Shown: positions 31,673-40,507 of the stretch, one piece after another
How the letters are laid out: the number at the start of each line of letters is the position of its first letter
How positions within the stretch are numbered: the first letter of the stretch is position 1
NCBI RefSeq assembly: GCF_019904175.1
Contig: NZ_CP061913.1
Span: 10,540,001 to 10,604,000 of the forward strand
DNA from: Dactylosporangium vinaceum
GTDB taxonomy: Bacteria > Actinomycetota > Actinomycetes > Mycobacteriales > Micromonosporaceae
Length of the DNA: 64,000 nt
Direction: 5' to 3'
Position numbers and translations under genes: made by a program
The notes under the pieces: generated by a model
The model's input: the letters and a program-made list of their open reading frames with translations, nothing else
Told to the model about the DNA's origin: nothing
The model's database searches: none

Positions 31673-32776
31673 AGCCCGGCGACCGCGCCGATGACGAGCG
31701 TGGCCGCGACCCCGCCGGCCGTGGCCCAGGCCGGCACCACCGTCGGCCAGTCGCGGCTGGTCGCGTAGAGCGCCGTCACCGCAATCCCGATCGTCACGCC
31801 CCCGACGCCGCCGAGGGCGGACAGCAGCAGCGACTCGGCCAGGAACTGCACCAGGATCTGCCCGCGGGTGGCGCCGAGCGCGCGGCGCAGCCCGATCTCG
31901 GCCCGCCGCTCCAGCACCGAGATGACCATGGTGTTGGCCACCCCGACGCCGCCGACGAGCAGCGCGACCCCGCCCAGGCCGAGCAGCAGCCCGTTGAATG
32001 TCGTGTCGGTGGCCTGCCGGGCGACGAGCGCGTCGGAGGGCCGCGACACCTTGACCTGGCTGGGGTGCTGCGGGTCGGCGGTGCGGGCGAGCACCGCCTG
32101 GACCGCCTCGACCTGGTCGTCCTTGGTGCGGGTGTAGACGGTCGTCGGGTGGCCGTCGAAGTCCAGGTACGCCTTCGCCGCCTCCCACCCGATGAGCGCC
32201 GACGAGTCCAGCTCGGCGGCCAGCGGGACCGGGTCCAGGATGCCGATCACCGTGTACCAGCGGTTGCCGATGTACACCTGCACCCCGTCGCCCGCCGCGG
32301 AGACCCCCAGGCGCTTGGCCGTCGCCGCGCCGAGCACCACCGACGGAAACCGCCCGGTGGCCGCGTTGAGCCAGACGCCCGAGGCCATCGTGCCGCCGAC
32401 CGTGCGCAGCAGCTCCAGCTCGGCCGCCCGCAGCGCGATGGCGTTGGTCTGGGCGGCCGGGATGCGGTCGGTGCGATACACGTGGACGCCCGAGATCTTG
32501 CCTGTCGCCGACACCTCCGTGACCGGCCCGATCCGCCCGATCATCGCCACCGACTCGTCGGGCAGCGAGACGCCGTCGCCGAAGATGTCGTTGCCGGGCG
32601 CGACGGTGAGCAGGTTGGTGCCGAGCGCGGCCAGCTGCCGGTCGAGCTCGGCCCGGCTCGACGACGAGATGCCCACGACCGAGACCATGGCGGCGATGCC
32701 GATCGCGATCCCCAGCGCGGACAGGAACGCTCGCATCGGCCGGGTCCGCAGGCCGGCCCCGCCGACCCGGACCACG

Positions 32777-33474
<698 letters not shown>

Positions 33475-33478
<4 letters not shown>

Positions 33479-34545
33479 GCCGGCATCCCGACGACGGTGC
33501 CGGCGCTGATCCCGGCGCCGGTGATCTCGACCTTGCCCGCGGCGAAGAGGCCGAGCTCGACCGCCACGACCTTCGTCGTGCCGCCCTCGACGACCTGCAC
33601 GCCGTAGCCGCCCTCGGCCAGGGCCAGCAGCGCCTGCACCGGTACCGCGAGCACGTTTTCCCGCTTGCCGGCGGTGAACGTGACGGTGACGGTCATCTGG
33701 TCGAGCCCGTCGAACGCCTTGACGTCGTCCGGGACGATCGTGACCCGGTACTTCGTCTTGGCCGGCTCGTTGTTCTGCGCCGGCTGGATGATCGTCTGCA
33801 CCGCCGAGATCTTGGCGGTCGCGCTCCGGCCGTCGGGCAGCTTCACGGTGACCGCCGTCCCGGACTTGGCCAGCCGCTGGTCCGACGTGTCCAGGTCGAC
33901 TGTCACGACCGGGGTCGTGCTCGTGTACGCCAGGATCGCACCGCTGCTCGGATCGCCCGGCTCGGCCTTGCGCTCGTCGACGCGGACGGCACCGACGGCA
34001 TACACGATCCGGGCGGCCTCCACCGTGCCCGTCTTCGTGAGGCCGAGATCGCCCTGCCACTTCCTCACCGCGCTCGCCGTCGACGACGAGTACGTGTCGT
34101 CGACGGTGAACCCGGTGTACCCGAGCGCGGCCAGGTTCTCCTCCAGCTGCCTGACGTCGGGCCCCTCGTGGCCGACGGCCAGGTTGCGGTACGCGGGCAG
34201 CGTGCCGTAGAGCAGCACCACCGGCGCGTTGTCGCTGCGGTAGAGCGCCTGCCCGCGCTGGATCGTCGTGCCGGCGGCGGGCACCTCGGTGAGCGTGCCG
34301 GCGCCGCGGCCGGTGAGCGTCCGGCTGTCGCCGTGGCCGAGCTTGCCGTCCTCGTTCTGGGTGTCGACGAGCGTCTGCCGGCTCACCGTGGCCGTCTTGG
34401 GCGGCCCCGAGCTCTTCGGCGCCTCGGCCTGGCTGCCCGTCTGCGGCAGCCCGAGCCCGGCCGCGGCGGCCGCCCCGACGGCGGCGACCGCGGCCACCCC
34501 GAGGATCACCTTCCCGGCGCGCCCGCGCCGCCGGCGGTCGCTCAC
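33475..34545 (-). CDS. Membrane-fusion (HlyD/MacA-like) adaptor with peptidoglycan-binding domain
   Basis: 356 residues. A single N-terminal membrane helix (residues 12-33) anchors an extracytoplasmic protein. It has a barrel-sandwich region ([30 protein letters not shown]), an inserted PG_binding_1-like unit (about 125-180: [37 protein letters not shown]) and beta-barrel parts ([32 protein letters not shown]). This lipoyl/PGB architecture is common in Gram-positive MacA-like adaptors, where the PGB unit may tether the pump to the wall. Its ATG overlaps the lipoprotein stop (ATGA), and its own stop overlaps the ATPase ATG. Confidence 0.87.
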
Positions 34546-35138
34546 GCCCCACCCCGGTCGTTGTGGCTCTCGGTCTGCTGGCCGGCGCCGCCCTCGCCCG
34601 GCTTGTCGCCGCGGTACTGCTCACACGCCTGCTCGGCCTTCTTCATCTGCTCGCCGCGCGGGTCCATGCCGAGCTGATCAGAGTTGATCATGAAGCCGCC
34701 CTCCTCCTGCGGGTCCGGGAAGTTGGGAACCCCGTTCTCCCGCATGCACTGGGCGTACTTGCGCATCTCCTCCAGGTGCGCAGCGTCGATCTTGGGCGGC
34801 TCGCCGTTGTTGGGCATGTACTGCTTGCACTCGGCCTGGGCCGCGTCGACCTTGCCCTTGTCGATGTCGCCGCCGATGCTCAGCGAGACCCCGCCGCCGT
34901 CGAAGTTCGGGTCCTCCATCGGCACGCCGTGATCGCGCATGCACTGGGCGAACCTGAGGAACGCCTCCTGGTCGTCCTTCGGGTTCCGGTTGCCGGTACC
35001 GCTGCTCGCGGTCACCGTCGGTGACGCCTTGCCGTCGCCGGCCGTGGCCACGCCGTCGTCTGCGCCGGTGTCCTTGGCGCAGCCGCCGGCGGCGAGCACG
35101 AGCAGCAGACCGGCCACCAGGCTCGTCCTGAAACGCAT
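34542..35138 (-). CDS. Lipoprotein with two CMRxxGVP repeats, first gene of the efflux operon
   Basis: 198 residues from the ATG at 35138 with a good GGAGG. Signal peptide with lipobox LAAGGC. After a Ser/Thr/Gly linker there are two related segments: [17 protein letters not shown] and [16 protein letters not shown], each with a following Cys ([16 protein letters not shown]), so two disulphide-bonded units are likely. Such QCMR-x-HGVP proteins are common actinomycete lipoproteins next to MacAB-like pumps and have no known enzyme activity. Inference: an external substrate-capture or sensor component of the pump. Divergent from the OmpR-type regulator. Confidence 0.85.
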   Translation of the reverse strand: MRFRTSLVAGLLLVLAAGGCAKDTGADDGVATAGDGKASPTVTASSGTGNRNPKDDQEAFLRFAQCMRDHGVPMEDPNFDGGGVSLSIGGDIDKGKVDAAQAECKQYMPNNGEPPKIDAAHLEEMRKYAQCMRENGVPNFPDPQEEGGFMINSDQLGMDPRGEQMKKAEQACEQYRGDKPGEGGAGQQTESHNDRGGA

Positions 35139-35169
35139 AAGTGCCTCCTTCGGGTGTACTGCCTGTGCA

Positions 35170-35225
35170 GTCAACGCAGGCGCCCGTCAACGGGCCGTAA
35201 CCGCGAACGTTGACGCCGCATTGAC
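35170..35225. promoter_or_regulatory. GTTGAC-type repeat cluster, candidate OmpR-family operator
   Basis: In the 111-bp gap between the divergent efflux operon and the regulator gene there are two GTCAAC (35170-35175, 35186-35191) and, facing them, GTTGAC (35209-35214) and ATTGAC (35220-35225). The last two are direct repeats exactly 11 bp apart, the spacing used by PhoB/OmpR-family dimers; the first two, on the other strand, are 16 bp apart. Likely site for the adjacent response regulator, controlling one or both units. Confidence 0.5.
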
Positions 35226-35249
35226 ACCGGCGCGCGGGACGATGGAGGC

Positions 35250-35906
35250 ATGCGGATTCTGGTCGTCGAGGACGAGCGGCTGCTGGCCGAGACGGTGGCG
35301 CAGGGCCTGCGCCGGGACGCCCACGCCGTCGACGTGGTCCACGACGGCGGCGCCGCCCTCGATCGGCTCGACGTCAACGACTACGACGTCGTGGTCCTCG
35401 ACCGCGACCTGCCGGTGCTGCACGGCGACGACGTCTGCCGCGAGCTCACCCGGCGCGAGTCGGCCGCCCGGGTGCTCATGCTCACCGCGGCCGCCGACGT
35501 CGACGACCGGGTCGAGGGGCTCGCTCTCGGCGCCGACGACTACCTGCCCAAGCCGTTCGCCTTCCGCGAGCTGTCGGCCCGGGTCGCGGCACTCGGCCGC
35601 CGGGCCCGGCCGGCCGCACCGCCGGTGCTGGAGCGGGCCGGGATCCGCCTCGACCCGCACCGCCGCGAGGTGTACCGCGAGGGCCGGTACGTGCCACTGT
35701 CACGCAAGGAGTTCGCCGTCCTGGCCGAGCTGCTGCGGGCGGAGGGCGCCGCCGTCTCCGCCGAGCAGCTGCTGGAGAAGGCGTGGGACGAGCACGCCGA
35801 CCCGTTCACGCACACCGTGCGCATGACGATCCTGAAGCTGCGGCGGAAGCTTGGCGAGCCCGCCGTCGTGCTGACCGAGCCCGGGGTGGGGTACCGCATT
35901 CCATGA
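35250..35906 (+). CDS. OmpR/PhoB-family response regulator
   Basis: 218 residues, ribosome site GGAGG. The receiver has E7/D8, phospho-acceptor D51 (DVVVLDRDLPVLHGDD) and K101 (YLPKPFAFREL). The winged-helix output domain spans about 125-217 (LSRKEFAVLAELLRAEGAAVSAEQLLEKAWDEHADPFTHTVRMTILKLRRKLG). Its stop overlaps the kinase start (ATGA). The divergent MacAB-like operon across a repeat-bearing promoter is the most likely target. Confidence 0.93.
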   Translation: MRILVVEDERLLAETVAQGLRRDAHAVDVVHDGGAALDRLDVNDYDVVVLDRDLPVLHGDDVCRELTRRESAARVLMLTAAADVDDRVEGLALGADDYLPKPFAFRELSARVAALGRRARPAAPPVLERAGIRLDPHRREVYREGRYVPLSRKEFAVLAELLRAEGAAVSAEQLLEKAWDEHADPFTHTVRMTILKLRRKLGEPAVVLTEPGVGYRIP

Positions 35907-37057
35907 AGAAGATGACCATCCGCACCCGCCTGACGCTTGTCTACGGCGGCCTGCTCCTGGCCGGCGGGCTGCTGCTGATCGGCATCACCTACGCGCTTGT
36001 CTTCCAGCGCCTCGGTGACAAGGTGTACCTCCGGTCCGGGAGCGCGCCGCCGCCGGACCTGCCGGGCGTCGCCGGCGAGGCGCAGGCCGGCACCACCCTC
36101 AGCCGCATCTCCGGCGAGATCCGCTCCGACGCGCTGAACGTCCTGCTCACCCAGGGCGGCATCGCGCTGGCCCTCGTCGTCGTGCTCGGCCTGGCCTTCA
36201 GCTGGCTCATCGCCGGGCGCCTGCTCCAGCCCCTGCACCAGGTCACCGAGACCGCCCGGCGGATCGCCGGCGCCCCCGACCGCGGCCTGCACGAGCGGAT
36301 CGCGCTGAAGGGCCCGTACGACGAGGTGAAGGAGCTGGCCGACACGTTCGACCAGATGATCGCCCGGCTCGACAAGTCGTTCGACGTCCAGCGCCGCTTC
36401 ATCGCCAACGCCTCCCACGAGCTGCGCACGCCGCTGACGCTGAACCGCACGCTGCTCGAGGTCACCACCGACCACGCCGAGGTCTCCCCCGAGATGCGCC
36501 AGCTCGGCCGCACGCTGCTGGCCGTCAACGACCGCCACGAGCGCCTCATCGACGGCCTGCTCCTGCTGGCCCGCTCCGAGCGCGCGATCGGCGACGTCTC
36601 CTACGTGGACCTGGCCGACATCGTCGCGCACGTGTCCGCGCAGCTGCCCGCCGGCGACGTGAAGCTGACAGTGGCGGCGGACGAGGCCCCGACGATGGGC
36701 AACGCGGTGCTCCTGGAGCGTCTCGTGCACAACCTCGTGGAGAACGCGGTGCGGTACAACCGGCCGGACGGCGGCTGGGTCCGGGCCGAGTCGGGCACCC
36801 GCCCCGACGGCGTGTTCGTCACCGTCAGCAACACCGGTCCGGTGGTTCCGCGGTACGAGATCCAGGGCCTCTTCGAGCCGTTCCGCCGCCTGGGCCCCGA
36901 GCGCGCCACCGGCGCCGGCGCGGGGTTGGGCCTGTCGATCGTCCGCGCGGTCGCCGCGGGCCACGGCGGCCAGGTCTTCGCCGACCCCCGTGACGGCGGC
37001 GGCCTGACCGTCACCGTGATCCTGCCCACCGCCGCGAGCAGCGAATATCCGACATGA
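35903..37057 (+). CDS. HAMP-containing sensor histidine kinase
   Basis: 384 residues from the ATG at 35903. TM1 is about residues 9-34 and TM2 about 85-107, with only about 50 residues outside between them, so the sensor is small. HAMP spans about 105-157 (GRLLQPLHQVTETARRIA). The HisKA box is ANASHELRTPLTL with H172. HATPase motifs are HNLVENAVRYN (N box), SNTGP and GAGLGLSIVRAVA (G box). It pairs with the overlapping regulator. Small-sensor kinases next to MacAB-like pumps typically respond to membrane or cell-envelope stress; the signal here is not known. Confidence 0.92.
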   Translation: MKKMTIRTRLTLVYGGLLLAGGLLLIGITYALVFQRLGDKVYLRSGSAPPPDLPGVAGEAQAGTTLSRISGEIRSDALNVLLTQGGIALALVVVLGLAFSWLIAGRLLQPLHQVTETARRIAGAPDRGLHERIALKGPYDEVKELADTFDQMIARLDKSFDVQRRFIANASHELRTPLTLNRTLLEVTTDHAEVSPEMRQLGRTLLAVNDRHERLIDGLLLLARSERAIGDVSYVDLADIVAHVSAQLPAGDVKLTVAADEAPTMGNAVLLERLVHNLVENAVRYNRPDGGWVRAESGTRPDGVFVTVSNTGPVVPRYEIQGLFEPFRRLGPERATGAGAGLGLSIVRAVAAGHGGQVFADPRDGGGLTVTVILPTAASSEYPT

Positions 37058-37088
37058 CAACGCGCTGAGATCGGGCACACTCGGGGTC

Positions 37089-37652
37089 ATGTCCGCACCG
37101 CCCACCACCATCGACGAACTGCGCCACCTGGTGAACACGGGTACGCGCGTCAAATATCTGTACTTCTGGGGCAACCAGCCCCGCCTGGACGGCACCCTCG
37201 GCCCGAGCTGCCTGAGCCAGTGGTGGCCGTCCCCGTTCGACGTCGACGGCGTCCACTTCCGCTCGGCCGAGCACTACATGATGTGGCGCAAGGCCCAGCT
37301 CTTCGGCGACACCGCCACCGCGGCCCGCATCGTCGAGGTCGGCCACCCGAAGCAGGCGAAGGACCTCGGCCGTCGAGTGAAGGGCTTCGACGACGCCACC
37401 TGGGAGCGCGAGCGCTTCGCCATCGTCACGGACGTCAGCCGGGCCAAGTTCGCCTCCACCGACGCCCTGCGCACATACCTCGTGGGCACCGGCACCCGCG
37501 TCCTGGTCGAGGCCAGCCCCCTGGACCGCGTCTGGGGCATCGGCCTGGCCGCCGACGACGAAGCCGCCGCCAACCCTTTGCGCTGGCGCGGCCTCAACCT
37601 GCTCGGCTTCGCTCTCATGCAGGCCCGCCACGACCTGGCCACCGGCGCATGA
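37089..37652 (+). CDS. NADAR-family protein
   Basis: 187 residues. Family hallmarks are YFWGNQPRLDGTLGPSCLSQWWPSPFDVDGVHFRSAEHYMMWRKAQLFGD (with the SAEHYMMWRKA segment containing the presumed catalytic Glu), AKDLGRRVKGFDDATWERERFAIVTDVSRAKFAS and the VWGIGL end. NADAR/YbiA-type proteins are N-glycosidases; some reverse guanine ADP-ribosylation by toxin partners and others act in riboflavin-intermediate repair. No DarT-like toxin gene is adjacent. Instead its TGA overlaps the ATG of a Trp-rich membrane protein (ATGA), so the two are coupled. Start at the ATG 32 nt after the kinase stop. Confidence 0.86.
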   Translation: MSAPPTTIDELRHLVNTGTRVKYLYFWGNQPRLDGTLGPSCLSQWWPSPFDVDGVHFRSAEHYMMWRKAQLFGDTATAARIVEVGHPKQAKDLGRRVKGFDDATWERERFAIVTDVSRAKFASTDALRTYLVGTGTRVLVEASPLDRVWGIGLAADDEAAANPLRWRGLNLLGFALMQARHDLATGA

Positions 37653-38380
37653 CCACCCGCGACGAGGTCCAGCCGCTCCCCGCCTGGCTGGCCTGGCCGA
37701 TCCGCGTCCTGGCCGTCATCTTCGTCCTGCCGTTCCGCCTGGCCTGGGACGCCCTCGTCTGGCTGGCCCGGGTCTCGTGGAAGTACGTGGGTGCCCCCTT
37801 CACCAAATACGTCCTGGCCCCGTTCTGCTACTACGTGCTCTGGACCCCGCTGCGCTGGATCGCCGTCCACCTGCTCTGGCGCCCGCTGTCCTGGATCGCC
37901 GTCCACATTCTGTGGCGCCCGCTCGTCTGGTTCGCGAAGTACGTCCTGGCGCCCCTGTGGGACGGTTTCGTCTGGCTGCTGAAGGCCACCGCCCCGTTCT
38001 GGCACCTGCTGGCCCGCATCCTCCTGACGGCGGCGAAGGCGGTCGCCCTGGCCCTGGCCCTGGTCCACCGCTGGATCCTGACCCCGATCGGCCGGGCCGT
38101 CGCCTTCGTATGGCGCTGGGTGGTCGTCCCGATCGGCCAGGCCTTGCGCTGGGCCTGGAACCACTCGGTCGTCCTGCTGTGGCGCTACCTGGTCGTGGTG
38201 CCCCTCCGGTTCGTCTGGACCTACGTGGTGGTCCCTCCGGCCCGCTGGCTGCACACGTGGGTCCTACGCCCGATCGCCGACACGACCCGCAGCATCCTGA
38301 CCACCCTCGGCCTCCGCGAACCGCCACGCCCCCGCCACCCCCTCCAGCCGGGCCGCCGCCCCCAACCCCGCCGCCGCTAG
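37649..38380 (+). CDS. Trp-rich membrane-associated repeat protein coupled to NADAR
   Basis: 243 residues with 23 Trp. After a short polar start the chain is almost wholly hydrophobic/aromatic, interrupted by Pro and Arg/His at regular places. Residues about 53-112 are 12-residue repeats: KYVLAPFCYYVL, WTPLRWIAVHLL, WRPLSWIAVHIL, WRPLVWFAKYVL. Later segments keep a looser W-x-x-x-P-[IL] rhythm (HRWILTPIGRAV, RWVVVPIGQAL, RYLVVVPLRFV, TYVVVPPARWL). The Pro and basic spacing favours re-entrant or interfacial amphipathic segments over ordinary TM helices. The C-terminus is a basic Pro/Arg tail. No family name is known to me. ATGA coupling to NADAR suggests a common role at the membrane. A decayed IS481 fragment begins at the base after the stop, so the native C-terminus may be altered. 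Confidence 0.75.
   Translation: MTTRDEVQPLPAWLAWPIRVLAVIFVLPFRLAWDALVWLARVSWKYVGAPFTKYVLAPFCYYVLWTPLRWIAVHLLWRPLSWIAVHILWRPLVWFAKYVLAPLWDGFVWLLKATAPFWHLLARILLTAAKAVALALALVHRWILTPIGRAVAFVWRWVVVPIGQALRWAWNHSVVLLWRYLVVVPLRFVWTYVVVPPARWLHTWVLRPIADTTRSILTTLGLREPPRPRHPLQPGRRPQPRRR
37841..37948 (+). repeat. Three 36-bp tandem coding repeats
   Basis: Copies at 37841-37876, 37877-37912 and 37913-37948 encode the unit W[TR]PL-x-W[IF]A-x-x-[LIV]L. The first two differ at only a few bases, and the third has diverged in its second half. One earlier, weaker copy starts at 37805. Confidence 0.8.
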
Positions 38381-38563
38381 GTCGATGCAGGGGATGCCGT
38401 GGGCGGCGGCGCGGTGCAGGAAGCCGGCGGGGTGGATTTCGGCGTAGGCCAGGCGGGTGTGGTCGGCGATGGCGGCATGGATGTAGTCGTAGCCGACGCG
38501 GGGCCGGCCGATTTTTTTGACGTCGACGTGGATGAGTTCGCCGGGCCGGTTGCGTTCGTAGTG
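38381..38563 (-). pseudogene. IS481-type transposase remnant
   Basis: The minus strand reads HYERNRPGELIHVDVKK then GYDYIHAAIADHTRLAYAEI and GFLHRAAAHGIP, the start of the integrase core of IS481-family transposases (RYER-x-RPGELVHVDVKK and D-x-H-x-RLAY). Compared with an intact element, two short stretches are missing (after KKIGR and after AEI). The catalytic first Asp (HVDVKK) remains, but the downstream DDE residues and terminal repeats are gone. It starts one base past the Trp-rich gene stop. Confidence 0.75.
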
Positions 38564-38884
38564 GCGGCGGGCTGACCGGTGGGCGGTCGAGCTTGGCCAG
38601 ACAGTGCACAGCTGGGCGCCGTCTCGCGGATCATGGGTTCGGTTTGCGGACGGTAGCCGCCGCGCTCGACCGCATGCATTCCGGGACTGACCCGCCGGTT
38701 CGCGTTCGCGGCCACCGCGGCCCATGCGCTGCTCGGCCGCACGCCGCCGATGGTCGATCGGTTGGGCTCGGACCTGACCGCGATCGAGCAGTTGCTGCGC
38801 AACGCCTCCGCGACGGCGGCCTCAAGAACGGCGGCGGGGATATGGTGCGGTTTCGTCCGGTTTGACGGCATGGCCGCTTACAGC
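38564..38884. other. Degraded region with coding scraps
   Basis: No intact gene. On the plus strand about 38692-38820 reads LTRRFAFAATAAHALLGRTPPMVDRLGSDLTAIEQLLRNASATAA, protein-like but without start, stop context or continuation; a related piece just upstream is in another frame. It looks like a broken gene left beside the IS481 fragment. Confidence 0.4.
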
Positions 38885-38945
38885 AGACCTAAGGTTCACG
38901 ACTCTTACATTTAATATTGTTAACTGATAGCCTTCCTGACCATCG
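38885..38945 (+). promoter_or_regulatory. AT-rich promoter region of the chitinase gene
   Basis: TTACATTTAATATTGTTAACTG (38905-38926, listed here by its AT core) is by far the most AT-rich stretch of the neighbourhood and contains a near-palindrome TTAATATTGTTAA. It lies 45-65 nt upstream of the chitinase ATG. No DasR-type ACTGGTCTAGACCAGT site was seen. Confidence 0.4.
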
Positions 38946-38968
38946 CTACATCGATGGTGAGGAGTTCA

Positions 38969-40447
38969 ATGAGATCTCGACGCCGTACGATCGCCCTGGT
39001 GGCGGGCGCGGCCCTGGCCGTCGTGACGACCATGGCTCTGGTCCCCATGCTCAGCGCGCAGGCCGCCAGCACCGCCGTTGCGGCCGCCTGTACCGCACCG
39101 AACTGGGCCGAGGGCAACACCTACACGGCCGGGACGCAGGTGACGTACCAGGGGCACACCTACCAGGCGCTGCAGACGCACACCGCCTACCCGGGCGCCG
39201 GCTGGAACCCCGCGGCCACGCCGTCGCTGTGGAAGGACCTCGGCACCTGCGGGGGCACCGGGCCGACCACGCCGCCGCCGACCACCTCGTCGGGTGTGCC
39301 GTCCGCGCCGGGCAACCTGCGGATCACCGCCACCACCAACACCAGCCTCGCGCTGGCGTGGAACGCGTCCACCGGCACCGTCACCGGTTACCGCGTCTAC
39401 GAGGGCTCGACGGTCAAGGCCACCGTCACCGGCACCAGCACCACCGTCTCCGGCCTGTCCGCCGGCACCACCCACACCTACACGGTGAAGGCGTACAACG
39501 GCCAGGGCGAGTCGGGCGCGTCGAACAGCGTCACCGGCACCACGACCGGCGGCACCACCAACCCCGGCACGGGCACCGCCGCCCCGTACCTGTACATGGG
39601 CTGGGGTGACCCGCCGAACCCGCAGACCGTGCAGCAGGCCACCGGCATCAAGTGGTTCACCATGGCCTTCGTCCTCTCCTCCGGCGGCTGCACCCCGGCC
39701 TGGGACGGCAGCCGGCCGCTCACCGGCGGCGTCGACCAGACCGCGATCAACCAGATCCGCGCCGGTGGCGGCGATGTCGTGCCGTCGTTCGGCGGCTGGA
39801 GCGGCAACAAGCTCGGCCCGAACTGCTCCACCCCGCAGGCCCTGGCCGGCGCGTACCAGACGGTGATCAACACGTACGGGCTCAAGGCGATCGACATCGA
39901 CATCGAGAACACCGACGAGTTCGAGAACGACACCGTGCGCAACCGGATCGTCGACGCCCTGAAGATCGTCAAGCAGAACAACCCGAGCCTCAGGACGATC
40001 GTCACCTTCGGCACCGCCACCACCGGCCCGGGCTACTACGCGCAGCAGCTGATCTCCCGCGCGCAGTCGACCGGCGCCAACATCGACGTGTTCACGATCA
40101 TGCCGTTCGACTTCGGCGGCGGCGCGAACATGTACCAGTCGACGGTGAGCGCCTCCGAGGGCCTCAAGACCATGCTCAAGTCGACGTTCGGCTGGGACGA
40201 CGCCACCGCCTACCGGCACATGGGCATCTCCGGCATGAACGGCCTCTCCGACCAGCAGGAGAACACCTCACCGGCGCAGTGGCAGCAGATCCGCGACTAC
40301 GCCCAGAACAACCACCTCGCCCGCCTCGCCTTCTGGTCGGTCAACCGCGACCGGCCGTGCCCCGGCGGCGGCGTGGTGTCCAACTGCTCCGGCGTCGCGC
40401 AGAACAACTGGCAGTACACCCAGATCACTGCCACGTTCACCGGCTAG
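38969..40447 (+). CDS. Secreted GH18 chitinase with CBM5/12 and FnIII domains
   Basis: 492 residues from the second ATG (38969), which has GAGGAG seven bases upstream; the ATG at 38954 lacks one. Signal peptide to about residue 33. The chitin-binding module (about 40-95) has APNWAEGNTYTAGTQVTYQGHTYQALQTHTAYPGAGWNPAATPSLWKDLG. A fibronectin type III domain (about 108-192) precedes the GH18 barrel (about 205-492). The GH18 active-site motif is DIDIE at 309-313 (KAIDIDIENTD), with E313 as acid, and MPFDFGGG supplies the substrate-assisted-catalysis aromatic/Asp region. It hydrolyses chitin outside the cell. The module order matches actinomycete exochitinases. Ends before a strong terminator. Confidence 0.93.
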   Translation: MRSRRRTIALVAGAALAVVTTMALVPMLSAQAASTAVAAACTAPNWAEGNTYTAGTQVTYQGHTYQALQTHTAYPGAGWNPAATPSLWKDLGTCGGTGPTTPPPTTSSGVPSAPGNLRITATTNTSLALAWNASTGTVTGYRVYEGSTVKATVTGTSTTVSGLSAGTTHTYTVKAYNGQGESGASNSVTGTTTGGTTNPGTGTAAPYLYMGWGDPPNPQTVQQATGIKWFTMAFVLSSGGCTPAWDGSRPLTGGVDQTAINQIRAGGGDVVPSFGGWSGNKLGPNCSTPQALAGAYQTVINTYGLKAIDIDIENTDEFENDTVRNRIVDALKIVKQNNPSLRTIVTFGTATTGPGYYAQQLISRAQSTGANIDVFTIMPFDFGGGANMYQSTVSASEGLKTMLKSTFGWDDATAYRHMGISGMNGLSDQQENTSPAQWQQIRDYAQNNHLARLAFWSVNRDRPCPGGGVVSNCSGVAQNNWQYTQITATFTG

Positions 40448-40462
40448 GCGGCACGCACCAGG

Positions 40463-40494
40463 AAGGGGCCGGCGCTCGAGGGCGCCGGCCCCTT
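40463..40494. terminator. Bidirectional hairpin terminator
   Basis: Perfect 13-bp arms AAGGGGCCGGCGC / GCGCCGGCCCCTT with a 6-nt loop. The 5' AA and 3' TT make it a good terminator in both directions between the chitinase and MMPL genes, which converge. Confidence 0.8.
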
Positions 40495-40507
40495 CTGCGT
40501 CACACGG

